A DNA stretch of 64,000 bases from contig NZ_VLLL01000005.1 in assembly GCF_007994225.1 (NCBI RefSeq), positions 1,163,142 to 1,227,141 of the forward strand. Reading direction: 5' to 3'. The first letter of the stretch is position 1; each line of letters begins with the position of its first letter. Source of the DNA: Stackebrandtia albiflava. Its GTDB lineage: Bacteria; Actinomycetota; Actinomycetes; Mycobacteriales; Micromonosporaceae. Positions 25,677 through 34,877 of the stretch are shown here, in pieces. The translations under genes and the position numbers were made by a program. The notes below the pieces were generated by a model that ran no database searches, was not told the origin of the DNA, and worked only from the letters and a program-made list of their open reading frames with translations.

Positions 25677-26365
25677 CGGACCGGCTCCGCGGCCGTGTCG
25701 GAGTCGATCCTGCCGTCGCGCAACCGGACGGTGCGGGTGGCGCAGGATTCGGCGAGGGCGTCGTCGTGAGTGACGAGCACTATCGTCTGGCCCTCGTCGT
25801 GAAGCTCGTTGAGCAGCTTCCGCACGTCCTCGCCCGAGGCGGTGTCCAACGCCCCGGTGGGTTCGTCGGCGAGCAGCAGGGCGGGCCGGTTCATCAGCGC
25901 CCTGGCCACGGCGACGCGCTGCCGTTCCCCGCCGGACAACCGGCCGGGGTGGGCACGGGCGTGCCGTGAGACGCCCAGGGCGTCCAGCAGTTCGGCCGCG
26001 CGGTGGCGCGCCGCCGTCCGGCTCATACCGCTCAGCCGGGCGGGCAGCATGACGTTGTCGGTGACGTCGAGGTCTTCGAGCAGGTGGAAGAACTGGAACA
26101 CCATGCCGATCCGCGCCCGCCGGTACCGGGCGGCTCCGGCCTCCGACAGTGTGTCCACCCGCACCCCGTCCACGGTGACGGTGCCGCCGCTGGGCCGGTC
26201 GAGACCCGCCATCAGGTTGAGCATCGTGGACTTGCCGCTGCCGGACGGCCCGAGCACCGCCACGGACTCGCCGGCGGTGATGTCCAGGGACACCTCGTCG
26301 AGGGCGGGCGGGCCGCCGTCGTATCTGCGGCTGACACCGCGCAACTCGATCACCGGGGTGTTCAT
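25673..26365 (-). CDS. ABC transporter ATPase for the FtsX-type permease
   Basis: 230 residues from the ATG at 26365 (GAAGGAG). Walker [11 protein letters not shown]-loop MVFQFFHLLEDL, signature [15 protein letters not shown], Walker [13 protein letters not shown], switch His VTHDDAL. It is coupled to the permease gene by a four-base overlap. The operon is divergent from the NarL-type pair; in many actinomycetes such pairs control the neighbouring exporter in response to antibiotics. Confidence 0.95.
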   Translation of the reverse strand: MNTPVIELRGVSRRYDGGPPALDEVSLDITAGESVAVLGPSGSGKSTMLNLMAGLDRPSGGTVTVDGVRVDTLSEAGAARYRRARIGMVFQFFHLLEDLDVTDNVMLPARLSGMSRTAARHRAAELLDALGVSRHARAHPGRLSGGERQRVAVARALMNRPALLLADEPTGALDTASGEDVRKLLNELHDEGQTIVLVTHDDALAESCATRTVRLRDGRIDSDTAAEPVR

Positions 26366-26566
26366 CGTGTCTCCTTCGTCCGTCGAGTCGGTCGGTGCGA
26401 CGTTATGGCCGGTGCGGCCGGTCGCGCGTCGGCGGACGGAGGCATTTCCGGTACCGTGACCGGCGCGATCGCGACGGCCGGTAGTCCCCGCGGCGTAGTC
26501 CGGTGGTGTACCGGATGGGGCGTTCGGGCGGATGCCGGCGGCCCCGCCGTCCACGAGAATGAACGG

Positions 26567-27853
26567 GTGCGCAAGGTGTTCGCGGGACGGGATCCCGTCG
26601 CGGAGCTGGTCGGGTCGCTGCGGCCGTCCGGTCCGCCCCCGAGACCGACGGTGAGAGGCCGGCTGTTCGACGTCTCGGTGGCCGTGGTCCTGTGGCTGCT
26701 GGCGGTTCTGGCGGCGGAGGAGGACGACGCGCCGCAGCGGGTCGAGGGCGCCGACGCGCCTTCCGAGGTCCACACCGGTCGCCCGGAGCCGTTCCTTCCG
26801 ATCGAGGAGGGGCCGACGGGCTGGCCTCTCCTCATGGTGGCGGTCGTCGCGCCCTTGGTGTTGCGGCGGCGACTTCCACTGGCGATGCTGTGGACGGTCA
26901 TGGCGGTGGCGCCGTTCGTCGCCGACTACGACGCCGTCCTGCGGTTGTCGTTCTACTGCTGCGTCGTCACGGCGTACAGCGCGGCCGTGTACAGTCCACA
27001 CCGGATCCCCGCGTTGCTGAGCCTCCCCCTGGCGGCGTTCCTCTACACCCGGACCGGGGAGTCGGCGGTGCCGACCATCCCCGACGACACCGTGCCGTTC
27101 CTGATCCTGGTGCCGATCGCGGTCGCGGCGGACGGCCTCCGTCGCTGGCGGAGACGCGCCGACACCCACCGGGAACGCCTCACGGCGATGGAACGTGACC
27201 GGGAGGCCGCGTTGCGGGCGGCGGCCGAGCAGGAGCGGGCCCGCATCGCCAGGGAGTTGCACGACGTGGTCACCCACAGCGTCAGCGTCATGGTGATCCA
27301 GGCCGGCGCGGCACGCAAGGTCATGGACACCACCCCGGACCGCGCGCGAGAGGCGTTGCTGGCGGTCGAGGCCGGCGGCAGGGCCGCCATGTCGGAGTTG
27401 CGGCACGTGATGGGGCTGCTGACGGCCGTCCCCGGCGAGGACGACTCCCGCGAGTTGTCGCCGCAACCCGACCTGAACCGGCTCACCGGCCTGGCCGCCC
27501 GGGTGCGGGAGGCCGGTACCCCGGTCGAACTGCTGGTCACCGGGGAACGACGCAGGCTTCCGCCGGGAGTGGAGCTGGCCGGATACCGCGTGGTGCAGGA
27601 GGCGTTGACCAACACCGTGAAACACGCCGCCGGCGCGGAGGCGCGGGTCGTGGTCGACTACGGTGCCGACCGTCTCCGGTTGGAGGTCACGGATTCCGGC
27701 GGCGACACCGCGACCGACGTCAAGCGGGGCGACGGGCGTGGGCTGCTCGGCCTGTCGGAGCGGCTGGGCGTCTATGGTGGCACCCTGGCCGCCGGCCCGC
27801 GTCCCCTGGGCGGTTACCGGGTCGAGGCCGTGATCCCCTTGGAGGTGCCGTGA
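26567..27853 (+). CDS. NarL-pair sensor histidine kinase
   Basis: 428 residues if started at GTG 26567; the ribosome-binding site is weak and the true start may differ by some codons. Helices include LFDVSVAVVLWLLAVLAA, PLLMVAVVAPLVL, LAMLWTVMAVAPFVADY, YCCVVTAYSAAVY and PFLILVPIAVAADGL. The first extracellular loop (about 45 residues, acidic) may be the sensor. A coiled coil leads to HisKA_3 IARELHDVVTHSVSVMVIQAG with phospho-His about 232, and the HATPase ends in GRGLLGLSERLGVYGG. The end overlaps the regulator start by four bases (GTGA). Confidence 0.92.
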   Translation: MRKVFAGRDPVAELVGSLRPSGPPPRPTVRGRLFDVSVAVVLWLLAVLAAEEDDAPQRVEGADAPSEVHTGRPEPFLPIEEGPTGWPLLMVAVVAPLVLRRRLPLAMLWTVMAVAPFVADYDAVLRLSFYCCVVTAYSAAVYSPHRIPALLSLPLAAFLYTRTGESAVPTIPDDTVPFLILVPIAVAADGLRRWRRRADTHRERLTAMERDREAALRAAAEQERARIARELHDVVTHSVSVMVIQAGAARKVMDTTPDRAREALLAVEAGGRAAMSELRHVMGLLTAVPGEDDSRELSPQPDLNRLTGLAARVREAGTPVELLVTGERRRLPPGVELAGYRVVQEALTNTVKHAAGAEARVVVDYGADRLRLEVTDSGGDTATDVKRGDGRGLLGLSERLGVYGGTLAAGPRPLGGYRVEAVIPLEVP

Positions 27854-28572
27854 CCGGCAGCCGCGACGCGGGGCCGCCCCCGGCGGACGACCCTGTCGGC
27901 GGGACCCCGATGCGGGTGGTCGTCGCCGACGACCAGGCCCTGGTCCGGACCGGGTTCCGGATGATCCTTGCCGCCGACGGCATCGAGGTGGTGGGGGAGG
28001 CCTCCGACGGGGTCGAGGCGGTCGCCTCGGTGCGGCGCAGCCGGCCGGACGTGGTGTTGATGGACATCCGGATGCCCGAGATGGACGGCCTGGAGGCGGC
28101 CCGGCGCATCCTCGCCGACGGCGGCCCCACCAGGGTCGTCATGTTGACCACGTTCGACCTGGACCACTACGTGTACGCGGCACTGTCGGCCGGGGCGAGC
28201 GGATTCCTGTTGAAGGACGTGTCACCGGAACACCTGATCGCGGCGGTGCGCATGATCCGGGCGGGTGACGCGTTGTTGGCGCCATCCATCACGCGACGGC
28301 TGGTGGAGCGGTTCGTGGGTCGGGCGGCGGACGGCGCCCCGCTCCACCGTGACCTGGCCGCCCTCACACCACGGGAACGCGAGGTGCTTCGCCTGCTGGC
28401 CACCGGACTGAGCAACGCCGAACTCGCCGCGCACCTGCACCTGTCGGAGGCGACGGTGAAGACCCACGTGGCGCGGATCCTCGCCAAGTTGGGGTTGCGG
28501 GACCGGGTGCAGGCGGTCATCGCCGCCTACGAGACCGGGCTCGTGGCACCGGCCGCACGCCGGGACGGATGA
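27850..28572 (+). CDS. NarL/FixJ-family response regulator
   Basis: 240 residues from GTG 27850; an alternative start at the internal ATG 27910 (MRVVVADDQ) would give the usual receiver length. Phospho-acceptor in VVLMDIRMPEMDGLEA, Lys in FLLKDVSPEHL, LuxR HTH in LTPREREVLRLLATGLSNAELA and ATVKTHVARILAKLGLRDR. It is coupled with the kinase and likely controls the divergent FtsX-type exporter. Confidence 0.95.
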   Translation: MTGSRDAGPPPADDPVGGTPMRVVVADDQALVRTGFRMILAADGIEVVGEASDGVEAVASVRRSRPDVVLMDIRMPEMDGLEAARRILADGGPTRVVMLTTFDLDHYVYAALSAGASGFLLKDVSPEHLIAAVRMIRAGDALLAPSITRRLVERFVGRAADGAPLHRDLAALTPREREVLRLLATGLSNAELAAHLHLSEATVKTHVARILAKLGLRDRVQAVIAAYETGLVAPAARRDG

Positions 28573-28715
28573 CCGTCACGGCGACCGCACCCGGCCTGTG
28601 GTTCCGCGACTTCCTGCTCAAGCGCGCGGCGGTGCGACGGATGCCGGTGTCGAGTACCGGCGCCCCGGCCACCGACGCGGGACTGCCGGTGTACGAGGAC
28701 GCGACACGGTCGTGA
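28569..28715 (+). CDS. Small coupled ORF, 48 residues
   Basis: An ATG overlaps the stop of the response regulator (ATGA) and opens a GC3-rich frame of 48 codons ending TGA 28713-28715. The product begins MTVTATAPGLWFRDFLLKRA and has a short amphipathic helix and a polar tail. It is unrecognised. The overlap suggests translational coupling, but the frame may be chance. It is close upstream of the carrier protein gene, without an obvious link. Confidence 0.35.
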   Translation: MTVTATAPGLWFRDFLLKRAAVRRMPVSSTGAPATDAGLPVYEDATRS

Positions 28716-28871
28716 CCGCCGCCTCGGGTCGTCCGCGCGGTCCGCCCACCGAGCCGCGGCCGCGTGACCGGAACCGCCACGGTGAGACCCACGACGGTCG
28801 GACCGGGACGGGGAAACGGCTGGTAGGTTCGGGCGGTAACCGTTGTCATCCCCCTCTTTGGAGCGAACGGC

Positions 28872-29111
28872 ATGTCACCCTCGGAGACCGTCGTCCACAT
28901 CATCACCGAAGTGCTGCGCGTCGATGAGGTCGACACCACCGCCGACTTCTACGACCTGGGCGGTAGCTCGCTCCAGGCGATGCGGATCTGCCTCAGGATC
29001 ACTCAGGAGCTCGGGGTGGAGGTGAGCCCCGAGGCGTTGCTCGACTGCGACGACATCGACGCGTTCATCGCGGGGCTCCCCGCTGCGGTGGCGTCCACCG
29101 ATGCCGTCTGA
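28872..29111 (+). CDS. Free peptidyl/acyl carrier protein
   Basis: 79 residues. The phosphopantetheine site is in DFYDLGGSSLQAMRICLRI (Ser of GGSS). The fold and length are those of a stand-alone carrier protein. It is followed with an 11-base overlap by a free adenylation enzyme, which implies that the enzyme loads this carrier. TTTGGAG precedes the ATG at a normal distance. It starts the NRPS operon. Confidence 0.93.
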   Translation: MSPSETVVHIITEVLRVDEVDTTADFYDLGGSSLQAMRICLRITQELGVEVSPEALLDCDDIDAFIAGLPAAVASTDAV

Positions 29112-30576
29112 CGACTGGAACACCGCGCTCATCCACGAGGCGTTCTCCCACCGCGCGGCGCGGGATCCGGAGGCGGTCGCGGTGCGGCACGGCGCCGAAC
29201 GGTTCACGTACCGTCGCCTGGAGTCCACAGCGGACCATTACGCCGCCCGGTTGGCGGGCCTCGGCGCGGGACGCGGCCGGGTCGTTCCGGTGTTGTTGGA
29301 GAAGTCGCCCACCCTCGTCGCGGCCCTGTTGGCGGTGTTGAAGACCGGAGCCGCGTACGCGGCACTGGATCCGCGCTGGCCGCGCGCCCGCGTCGCCGGG
29401 ATACTCGACCAGATCCGGGCGCCGTTCGTGATCGCCGAGGATACCCCCGACCACCCGGTGCCGGCCTGGAACCCGTTCCACGAGACCGTTCCCGCCGTCG
29501 TCGATCCGGCACCCCGGGTCGGGGTCACCCCCGGCGAGGCGGCGTCGGTGTTCTTCACCTCGGGCTCCGGCGGCGTCCCCAAGGGTGTGATCTCCCCACA
29601 TCGCGGCACCACCAGGCTCTTCCCCGGCGACTTCGCCGACTTCGGTCCCGGTCGGGTGATGGCCCAGACCTCGCCGGTGGCGTGGGACGGCTTCTCGTTG
29701 GAGGTGTGGGGGATGCTGACCACGGGTGGACGCTGCGTGATCCCCGAGGGCACCTACTTCATGCCCGACCGGCTGCGCCGCATGGTGACCGAGGACGGCC
29801 TGGACACGCTGTTCCTGACGACCTCGTTGTTCAACCTGTTCGTCGCGGAGGACCCGGAGTGCTTCACGGGGCTCAGGCAGGTCCTCACCGGCGGTGAGCG
29901 CGCCTCGGCGACCGCGTTCGCGGCGTTCCTGCGGACACATCCGGGCGTCGCGTTGATCCACTGCTACGGCCCGGCGGAGGCGACCGTGTTCACCACCACC
30001 CACCGGGTGACCGCGTCGGATCCGGCGCATCCGCTCGGCGTCCCCCTCGGGACGGCCGTACCGGAGACCGCCGTGCACCTCCTCGACGGCGAGATCTGCG
30101 TCTCCGGCAGCGGGCTGGGGATCGGCTACCTGGCAGACCCGGAGTTGACCGCCCGACGGTTCGGCACCGTGACGATCGCCGGTGAACCGGTGCGGATCTA
30201 CCGGACGGGGGATCTGGGGGTGCGCGACCACTCCGGCACCCTCCACTTCCGGGGCCGAGTGGACCGTCAGGTCAAGATCGCCGGTCACCGCATCGAACCG
30301 GGAGACGTCGAGGACGCCGCGGCGAGGGTCCCCGGAGTGGAGGCGTGCGCGGTGCTGCCCGAAAGCGACGACACCGGGCGGCACACCGGGCTGGTGCTGT
30401 GCTGCGTCATCGACGGATCGACCACCCCGGCGGCCGTGCGACGGTCGCTGGCCGATGTGCTTCCCCGGTACCTCGTCCCCGACCGGGTGCTGCCGGTGGC
30501 GGCGATCCCGCTCAACCCCAACGGAAAAGTAGATCACGTGGCGCTGGCGCACATCGTCGCCGCCACGGGGAGGTGA
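29101..30576 (+). CDS. Stand-alone NRPS adenylation enzyme
   Basis: 491 residues. A3 is FFTSGSGGVPKGV (about 151-163), A4/A5 SPVAWDGFSLEVWG and HCYGPAEATV, A7 YRTGDLG, A8 RGRVDRQVKIAGHRIEPGDVE, A10 LNPNGKVD (catalytic Lys). The specificity residues I read by alignment are D, G, L, F, L, G, C, V, F, K (positions 235 to 517 in GrsA numbering); the Asp at 235 indicates an alpha-amino acid rather than an aryl acid. No match to a well-known code was recognised. It is expected to charge the free carrier protein encoded just upstream. The frame ends one base before the C-A-T-R gene start. Confidence 0.93.
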   Translation: MPSDDWNTALIHEAFSHRAARDPEAVAVRHGAERFTYRRLESTADHYAARLAGLGAGRGRVVPVLLEKSPTLVAALLAVLKTGAAYAALDPRWPRARVAGILDQIRAPFVIAEDTPDHPVPAWNPFHETVPAVVDPAPRVGVTPGEAASVFFTSGSGGVPKGVISPHRGTTRLFPGDFADFGPGRVMAQTSPVAWDGFSLEVWGMLTTGGRCVIPEGTYFMPDRLRRMVTEDGLDTLFLTTSLFNLFVAEDPECFTGLRQVLTGGERASATAFAAFLRTHPGVALIHCYGPAEATVFTTTHRVTASDPAHPLGVPLGTAVPETAVHLLDGEICVSGSGLGIGYLADPELTARRFGTVTIAGEPVRIYRTGDLGVRDHSGTLHFRGRVDRQVKIAGHRIEPGDVEDAAARVPGVEACAVLPESDDTGRHTGLVLCCVIDGSTTPAAVRRSLADVLPRYLVPDRVLPVAAIPLNPNGKVDHVALAHIVAATGR

Positions 30577-30577
30577 C

Positions 30578-33500
30578 GTGACCGAACACCCCATGTCGGC
30601 CGAGCAGGAGTCGATCTGGCTAAACGACCAGTTCGACGGGACGGCGTCGCGTTACGTCGAATCCTGGAACCACCGATTCGACGGCAGATTGGACGCCGAC
30701 GCCGTGGCGGCCGCCCTCGACGGGATCGTGGCCCGGCACGAGTCACTGCGCAGCACCTTGACGTTGCGGGACGGGCGGCCGGTGCAGCGGGTGATGCCGC
30801 CCATGCCGGTGCCGCTGCGGGTCCGCGAGGTGACGGTGGACGGCGTCGACGCCGCGATGACCGAGGCCGTGAGCACGGCCGTCCCGTTGGACGAGGCGCC
30901 ACTGCTGCGGGCCACGATGCTGCACGTCGACGACGGGCAGACGGTCCTGCTGGTGACGATCCACCACGCGGTGGTGGACGGTTGGTGCTTCCGGCTCCTC
31001 GACGAGGAGTTCGGCGAACGGTACCGCGCTCACCTGGAGGGGCGGGATCCCGGGATCCCGCCGCTGCCGGTGACGTTCGGCGAGTACGCCCGCCGGCAAC
31101 GCGCCACCCCGCCCAGGCCCGAGGACGTCGACTACTGGCGGGAACGCATGGCGGGCGCACCGGCGGAATCCGCCGTGCCCGGCGACCGGCCCCGGCCGGT
31201 CGTGTTGAGCCACCACGGCGGTCGGGTCACGTTCCGGGTGCCGCCCAAACGGGTCGAGGCCGTGCGGCGGTTGTGCCGATCCGTGAAGGTGACTCCCTTC
31301 GTGGTGTACGCGGCGGTACTGAGCGTGCTGGTGGCCCGGTCCTCCGGTCAGGACGACGTGGTGATCGGCACGCCGGTCTCCCGGCGGGACGAACCCGACC
31401 TGCAGGACGTGATCGCCTGCCTCACCGACGTCATGCCGGTGCGGCAGCGGATGGCCGACGGGGACCGGTTCCGCGACGTCCTGGCGCGCACCAAGGCGGC
31501 GATGCGGGAGGCCATGCGGCACAAGGCGGTCCCCGGCATCACGTTGGTCCGCATGCAGGACGCGCCCCGGTCGCGGTCGATGTTCCCGATGTTCCAGGTG
31601 GTGTTGACGGTCGACGACGCCGACTCTCCCGGCCCGGGGCTGCCGGGACTCACCGCCGAACGGGTCCAGGTACACGGCGGAACGGCCAAGTTCGACCTGT
31701 TCTTCAACCTCGTTCCCGCCGGTGACGGGATGACGGGACTCCTGGAGTACTCCACCGACCTGTACGACCCGGCGACCGCCCGACGGATCGCCGACCGTTT
31801 CATCCACTTGCTGGAAGTGGCGGTCGCCTCGCCGGACGCGCCGGTGCGAAGCCTCGCGATCCTCCCGGAGTCGGAGTCGGTGACACTCGACGCGTGGGGC
31901 CGCGGCGACCCGGCGGGAACGGCGGCCCCGCTGCCGGAGACGGTGCGTGCGGTGGCGCGACGGCGGCCGGAGGCGGTCGCGGTCCGCCACGGTGACGTGG
32001 CGGTGACGTACCGGGAGTTCGACGCGGCGGTACGGCAGGTGGCGGCGGCGCTGCACGCCGGGGGCTTCACGGGGCGCCGGATCGGAGTCCACCTGGGACG
32101 TTCCGTCGACGCCGTGGTGGCCGTGGCGGGGGTGATGGCCGCCGGAGCGTGCGTGGTCCCGCTGGACCCCGGGTACCCCGCCGACCGGATCCGGTTCATG
32201 TCCCGCGACGCGGACCTGGCGTTGACCATCTCGGAGGACGTACCGGCCGACCGGCCGTCCGGGGACGCGCCGGTGTGGACGATGAAGGAACTGGCGGACG
32301 CGGTGGGGGACGAGCCGCCCGCGGTCGCCCCGGAGGACCCGGCGTACCTGGTGTACACCTCGGGTTCGACCGGTGTCCCCAAGGGGGTGCCGGTGTCCCA
32401 CCGGCTGTTGTCGAACGTCGCGGACTGGCAGGGCCGGGTCTCGTCCCCCGAGGGTTCCGGCGTCACCGCGCAGTTCGCCCCGTTGAGTTTCGACGTCGCC
32501 TTCCAGGAGACGTACGCGACGTGGGCGGCCGGCGGGACCCTGGTCCTGGTCGACGAGTCGTCTCGCCGGGACCCGCGCCGGCTGTTCGCGCTGCTGAACC
32601 GGCACCGGGTGGCGAGACTGTTCCTGCCCTACGTGGCCCTGCAGCACATCGCGGAGTACGCGGCGGTGCACCGGTTGGAGTGCCCGACGTTGCGTGAGGT
32701 GGTGTGCGCGGGCGAACAGCTCTTCGTCACCCCGGCGATCCGCCGGTTCTTCGTCGCGCATCCGGAGGCGACGCTGGAGAACCAGTACGGTCCGTCGGAG
32801 ACGCACGTCGTCACCCGGCACCGGTTGACCGGGTCCCCTCTCCGGTGGCCCGACCGGCCGCCGATCGGACGGCCCGTCCCGGGGGCACGGGTCCGGATCC
32901 TCGCCGAGGACCTGTCGCCGGTCCCGATCGGGACGACGGGCGAGTTGTGCCTCTCCGTGCCGGGCATGGCGGCGGGATACCTGCGATCCACGGCCGAGTC
33001 GGCCGGGCGGTTCTTCACCGACGGAGAGGGGAACCGCTGGTACCGCAGTGGCGACTTCGGACGGTACGGACCGGACGGCTTGATCGAGTTCGCCGGGCGG
33101 CGCGACCGGCAGGTGAAGATCCGCGGACACCGCGTCGAACCGGGGGAGGTGGAGTCGGCGGTGCGGGCACAGCCGGGCGTGTCGGAGGCCGCGGTGGTGG
33201 TCGAGGCGGGCACCGAACCGTCGGACGGCAGGCTCGTCGCGTACTTCGTGCCCGACGGTACGGCCGGCCCCGACGGCCGCGCGTTGCGCGCGAGACTGCG
33301 GGACGTCCTTCCCGGCTACCTGGTGCCGGCGCTGTGCGTGCCCATCGACGCCATGCCGTTGACCCCCAGTGGCAAGGTGGACCGCGCCGCCCTCCCGGGG
33401 ACCCGCACCGTCCCGTCGTCGTCTCCCGCCGACCGGGCGGAGCCCCGCTGGACGGCGACGAGGTCGGCCGTCGCGGCGATGTGGACGGAACTGTTGGGCG

Positions 33501-34825
33501 GTTCGGACTACGGGCTCGACGACGACTTCTTCACGGTGGGCGGCGACTCGTTGTCGGCGGTGCGGCTCCTGGTGCGTCTCCGGGAGGCGTACGGCGTCCA
33601 GATCGGACTCGACGCGGTGTTCGCGTCGCCGACCGTCGCCCGGCTCGCCGACTTGGTGGACGGCCTCGGCGGCACCGCCGCGCACGACCCGGTGCCGGTG
33701 CCGGTGCTGGACCGGCGGGTCGTGCCGGCCGCCGACGTCCGGCACGGCACCGGGTGTGAGTCGGTGCTGCTGACCGGCGCCACCGGTTTCCTCGGCGCCT
33801 ACCTGCTGCGCGACCTGCTGCGAAGCACCGACGCCGTCGTCCACTGCCTGGTCAGGGCCGCCGACGGGACGGAGGGAGTCGGCCGGTTGCGCGCCAACCT
33901 GTCCCGGTACGGGCTGTGGGACGACGCGACGGCCGATCGGGTCCGGGTCGTCACCGGCGACCTCGCCTCCCCGGCGTTCGGGCTGCCCGACGAGGAATGG
34001 CACCGGCTGACCGACGGCGTGGACCTGGTCGTCCACTCCGGAGCGGCGGTGAATCTGGTGCACTCCGATTCCCGGCTTCGCGCCGCGAACGTCTCGGGTA
34101 CCGCCGAGGTGTTGCGGCTCGCCGCCGAGCGGCGCACGGTACCGGTGCATCACGTGTCGACCGTCGGGGTCTACGGGCACCGGTCGGGGAACGTGACCGA
34201 CGGCGACCCGATCGCCGACGGCGGTGGACTGCGCAACGGATACGCGCGGACCAAGTGGGCCGCCGAACGACTAGTCTCGCAGGCGCGTTCCCGTGGCCTG
34301 CCGGTCTCGGTGTACCGGCCGACCCGCATCAGTGGGGACACCCTCGGTGGCGCCGGTCCGACCGGCGACTACCTGTGGTTGCTGCTGAAGGGCTGCCTAC
34401 AGGTGGGAGCCGTCCCCGAGGGGCTGGGCGGCCGGTTCGACCTCGTGCCGGTGGACCACGTCAGCGGCGCGATCGTGTCCCTGGCGACCGGAACCGTTCC
34501 CGCCGGCCGGGACTGGCTGCTCTCGGGCCGGCGAACCGTCTGGTTCGACGAGATCGTCGACCTGACCCGCGAACTGGGCCACCGCCCCCGGACCGTCCCG
34601 CCGTCGCGATGGCGCCGCATGGTGGAGGCCGATCCGCGGAACGCGGCGTACCCGCTGCTCGGTGTCATCAGCGAAGGTGGCGGCGACGGGCCGCTGTTCG
34701 AGTCCGACGCCACCGCCCGGGCACTCTCGGGGACCGGGATCCCGGATCCCGTCGTCGGCACCGAACTGCTCAGGCGGTACCTCCGGACCTACACCGCCGA
34801 CGGGTTCCTGCCCGCCGCGCCGTGA
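30578..34825 (+). CDS. NRPS module C-A-T with terminal thioester reductase
   Basis: 1415 residues from GTG 30578 (GGGGAGGTGAC). The condensation domain covers about 1-430 with HHAVVDGW at 129-136. The adenylation domain covers about 440-940 with YTSGSTGVPKGV near 592 and A8 RRDRQVKIRGHRVEPGEVE. The carrier domain has GGDSLSAV with Ser about 991. The reductase covers about 1060-1415 with the NADPH loop LLTGATGFLGAYL (about 1064) and YARTK (Tyr about 1222, Lys about 1226). The specificity residues read D, V, Q, F, V, A, Q, V, V, K, close to the proline code. It should condense the amino acid from the upstream carrier with proline or an analogue and release an aldehyde or alcohol. Confidence 0.95.
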   Translation: MTEHPMSAEQESIWLNDQFDGTASRYVESWNHRFDGRLDADAVAAALDGIVARHESLRSTLTLRDGRPVQRVMPPMPVPLRVREVTVDGVDAAMTEAVSTAVPLDEAPLLRATMLHVDDGQTVLLVTIHHAVVDGWCFRLLDEEFGERYRAHLEGRDPGIPPLPVTFGEYARRQRATPPRPEDVDYWRERMAGAPAESAVPGDRPRPVVLSHHGGRVTFRVPPKRVEAVRRLCRSVKVTPFVVYAAVLSVLVARSSGQDDVVIGTPVSRRDEPDLQDVIACLTDVMPVRQRMADGDRFRDVLARTKAAMREAMRHKAVPGITLVRMQDAPRSRSMFPMFQVVLTVDDADSPGPGLPGLTAERVQVHGGTAKFDLFFNLVPAGDGMTGLLEYSTDLYDPATARRIADRFIHLLEVAVASPDAPVRSLAILPESESVTLDAWGRGDPAGTAAPLPETVRAVARRRPEAVAVRHGDVAVTYREFDAAVRQVAAALHAGGFTGRRIGVHLGRSVDAVVAVAGVMAAGACVVPLDPGYPADRIRFMSRDADLALTISEDVPADRPSGDAPVWTMKELADAVGDEPPAVAPEDPAYLVYTSGSTGVPKGVPVSHRLLSNVADWQGRVSSPEGSGVTAQFAPLSFDVAFQETYATWAAGGTLVLVDESSRRDPRRLFALLNRHRVARLFLPYVALQHIAEYAAVHRLECPTLREVVCAGEQLFVTPAIRRFFVAHPEATLENQYGPSETHVVTRHRLTGSPLRWPDRPPIGRPVPGARVRILAEDLSPVPIGTTGELCLSVPGMAAGYLRSTAESAGRFFTDGEGNRWYRSGDFGRYGPDGLIEFAGRRDRQVKIRGHRVEPGEVESAVRAQPGVSEAAVVVEAGTEPSDGRLVAYFVPDGTAGPDGRALRARLRDVLPGYLVPALCVPIDAMPLTPSGKVDRAALPGTRTVPSSSPADRAEPRWTATRSAVAAMWTELLGGSDYGLDDDFFTVGGDSLSAVRLLVRLREAYGVQIGLDAVFASPTVARLADLVDGLGGTAAHDPVPVPVLDRRVVPAADVRHGTGCESVLLTGATGFLGAYLLRDLLRSTDAVVHCLVRAADGTEGVGRLRANLSRYGLWDDATADRVRVVTGDLASPAFGLPDEEWHRLTDGVDLVVHSGAAVNLVHSDSRLRAANVSGTAEVLRLAAERRTVPVHHVSTVGVYGHRSGNVTDGDPIADGGGLRNGYARTKWAAERLVSQARSRGLPVSVYRPTRISGDTLGGAGPTGDYLWLLLKGCLQVGAVPEGLGGRFDLVPVDHVSGAIVSLATGTVPAGRDWLLSGRRTVWFDEIVDLTRELGHRPRTVPPSRWRRMVEADPRNAAYPLLGVISEGGGDGPLFESDATARALSGTGIPDPVVGTELLRRYLRTYTADGFLPAAP

Positions 34826-34877
34826 CCTCCGGTCACGGGGATCGGCCGGCCACCGATAGGGTGCGGTGGGAGGCGAG

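Noticed and set aside
30743-34180. 1145-residue open frame antisense to the NRPS gene
   Set aside because: It is a mirror of the GC3-rich NRPS frame: His/Arg/Val-rich, without domains or ribosome-binding site.
28872-34825. Pyrrolobenzodiazepine cluster with anthranilate starter
   Set aside because: The free A enzyme keeps Asp235, indicating an alpha-amino acid, and the chorismate enzyme at 43.7 kb has PIKGT (ADC synthase), not the anthranilate PIAGT. No hydroxylation or proline-tailoring genes are present.
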